This document shows positions 62,830-64,000 of a stretch of DNA of 64,000 nt, one piece after another. A program made the translations under genes and the position numbers. The DNA is from Gleimia hominis (GTDB taxonomy: Bacteria > Actinomycetota > Actinomycetes > Actinomycetales > Actinomycetaceae): positions 992,001 to 1,056,000 of the forward strand of contig NZ_CP126963.1 of NCBI RefSeq assembly GCF_002871945.2, read 5' to 3'. Numbering within the stretch: the first letter of the stretch is position 1; each line of letters opens with the position of its first letter. Below the pieces are notes generated by a model that saw only the letters and a list, made by a program, of their open reading frames with translations, had not been told where the DNA came from and made no database searches.

Positions 62830-64000
62830 TTACCGTAGCTCACCATTCCACACGCCCTCTTGCGTGAGTTCACGCAATTCGGGGTATCGGTTTGCATTGA
62901 ACACGAGTGGTTTGCCGCGCCGCTTCAAACTCTCCCAATCCTGCAGCACCAAACGCACCCACCGCACCAACACGACGATGGCCACGAGGTTAATAATAGC
63001 GCCCAACCCCAAGAGTAAGTCAGATAATGCCCAAGCAACGGGCAAGTTCACAATTGCGCCGGCAGATGCTGCCAACACTGCGGCCGCCCGATAAACCAAC
63101 GTGACCGCCGGCCTGCGACTCAGATGATCGAGCGCCACCTGCCCGTGCGAGTATGCGCCGTACGCCGACGTGTAGCCAAACACGAAGATCATCAGGGACA
63201 TCGGCAATGCCATCCACGAGCCCAAGGAGGAGGTCACAGCTTGGGCAGTTAAGGAACCCGCAGCTTGCGTCGGCATCGCGGGATGGTAGGCGCCCGAAAC
63301 GAGGATCAGCAAAGCGGTGGCGGTGCACACCACAATCGTGTCGATGAACACGCCCAGTGATTGCACGAGGCCTTGCTGCACCGGGTGGGCGACGGTGGCT
63401 GCCCCCGCGTTGTTCGGGGTGGTGCCCAGGCCAGCTTCGTTAGAGAACAGGCCGCGGCGCGCCCCGTTCACCAACGCTACGAACAACCCGCCGGTCACGC
63501 CACCCGCCACTTGGGTGGGGCCGAATGCAGCGGTGATTATCCACCCGAAGGCGGCGGCTGCGGCAGCGGGGTTCAGCGCCAGCACCGCGATCGTCACCAA
63601 AATGTACAGGCCCGCCATGATGGGTGTTAAATACTCGGAGGCACGCGCCACCGAGTACATGCCGCCCAAGATCACGGGTGCGAGGAGGACGAGGAAGATC
63701 AGCATCGTCACCCACGTGGGTACGCCGTGGTTCGCCCCGAGGGTGGACGCAACCGTGTTGACCTGCACCATGGGCACGGCCAAGCCGGATGCGACGACGG
63801 AAATGCACGCCGAAACCGCGGCCACGCGTTTCCACCCCAGGGCGCGGGAAATGTAGTAGGCGGGTCCGCCTCGGTAAATACCGGGTTCTACTTCTGATTT
63901 GAAGATTTGCGCGAGTACGCATTCAACGAATGAGGTTGCCATCCCGACTGCGGCCACGATCCACATCCAGAAGATCGCGCCTGGCCCACCCATAATAAGA
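62830..64000 (-). CDS. AGCS amino-acid:cation symporter, cut at the window edge
   Basis: The C-terminal ~389 residues of a second symporter, similar to the downstream one: LMGGPGAIFWMWIVA, RGGPAYYISRALG, RRGLFSNEAGLGTTPNNAGAA and VFIDTIVVCTATALL. The frame runs to the last base; the ATG near 63993 is inside the conserved GGPG helix, so the true start lies outside. Tandem duplication of AGCS genes on the same strand with 68 bases between them. Confidence 0.93.
   Translation of the reverse strand, partial: LIMGGPGAIFWMWIVAAVGMATSFVECVLAQIFKSEVEPGIYRGGPAYYISRALGWKRVAAVSACISVVASGLAVPMVQVNTVASTLGANHGVPTWVTMLIFLVLLAPVILGGMYSVARASEYLTPIMAGLYILVTIAVLALNPAAAAAAFGWIITAAFGPTQVAGGVTGGLFVALVNGARRGLFSNEAGLGTTPNNAGAATVAHPVQQGLVQSLGVFIDTIVVCTATALLILVSGAYHPAMPTQAAGSLTAQAVTSSLGSWMALPMSLMIFVFGYTSAYGAYSHGQVALDHLSRRPAVTLVYRAAAVLAASAGAIVNLPVAWALSDLLLGLGAIINLVAIVVLVRWVRLVLQDWESLKRRGKPLVFNANRYPELRELTQEGVWNGELR

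Overview
The window looks like a chromosomal segment of a moderately GC-rich actinobacterium, most probably of the Actinomycetaceae (inference). The signs are actinobacterial families (DUF3145, DUF2469, an NdgR-type IclR regulator, a MoeZ-type adenylyltransferase-rhodanese), actinobacterial gene orders (rpsB-tsf-pyrH-frr-cdsA-rlmN; rplS-lepB-rnhB-DUF2469-yraN-comM-dprA-xerC), frequent GTG/TTG starts, and several starts without a Shine-Dalgarno sequence but with a -10 hexamer 6-8 bases upstream (leaderless transcripts). No phage, insertion sequence or CRISPR array was seen.

Layout. 1-13.6 kb is mostly one minus-strand run: acyl-carrier-like protein (cut by the edge), DUF3145, proS-def, ispG, site-2 protease, dxr, a DivIVA-repeat protein, rlmN, cdsA, frr, pyrH, tsf, rpsB. 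ispG and dxr belong to the MEP isoprenoid pathway. 14-24.8 kb holds a M23-like protein and a DtxR-type regulator on the plus strand, then xerC, dprA, comM, yraN, DUF2469, rnhB, lepB, rplS, a trmD-acetyltransferase fusion, rimM, khpA and rpsP on the minus strand. 25-35 kb has an inositol-phosphatase-like gene, moeZ, an amidohydrolase, ffh, ftsY, a small membrane protein and smc. 35-43 kb has ndk, a PTS-dependent dihydroxyacetone kinase operon (dhaK-L-M) behind a 32-bp inverted repeat, then ileS-folC behind a translational T-box. 43-53 kb has a thioesterase, a cytochrome-b-like membrane protein, tRNA-His, an unassigned ATP-grasp ligase, ddl, an AMIN-like lipoprotein, an acyltransferase, murA, an NdgR-like regulator, a GT4 glycosyltransferase, two identical tRNA-Glu genes and tRNA-Gln. 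53-64 kb has gltX, a MalY/PatB lyase, a LacI-GH32 fusion, hrpB, a FAH-family enzyme and two AGCS amino-acid:cation symporters, the second cut by the edge.

Most notable. (1) One reading frame joins a LacI-type helix-turn-helix plus hinge helix to a catalytically complete GH32 beta-fructosidase. (2) Many intergenic spaces just 3' of stop codons carry degenerate tandem repeats of 17-36 bp. After tsf the repeat is the last seven codons including the stop, six times in frame; after ddl the last codons and stop are also duplicated. Related short repeats sit inside the ileS T-box leader and inside the coding regions of smc and the lipoprotein. (3) TrmD carries a C-terminal GNAT acetyltransferase domain.
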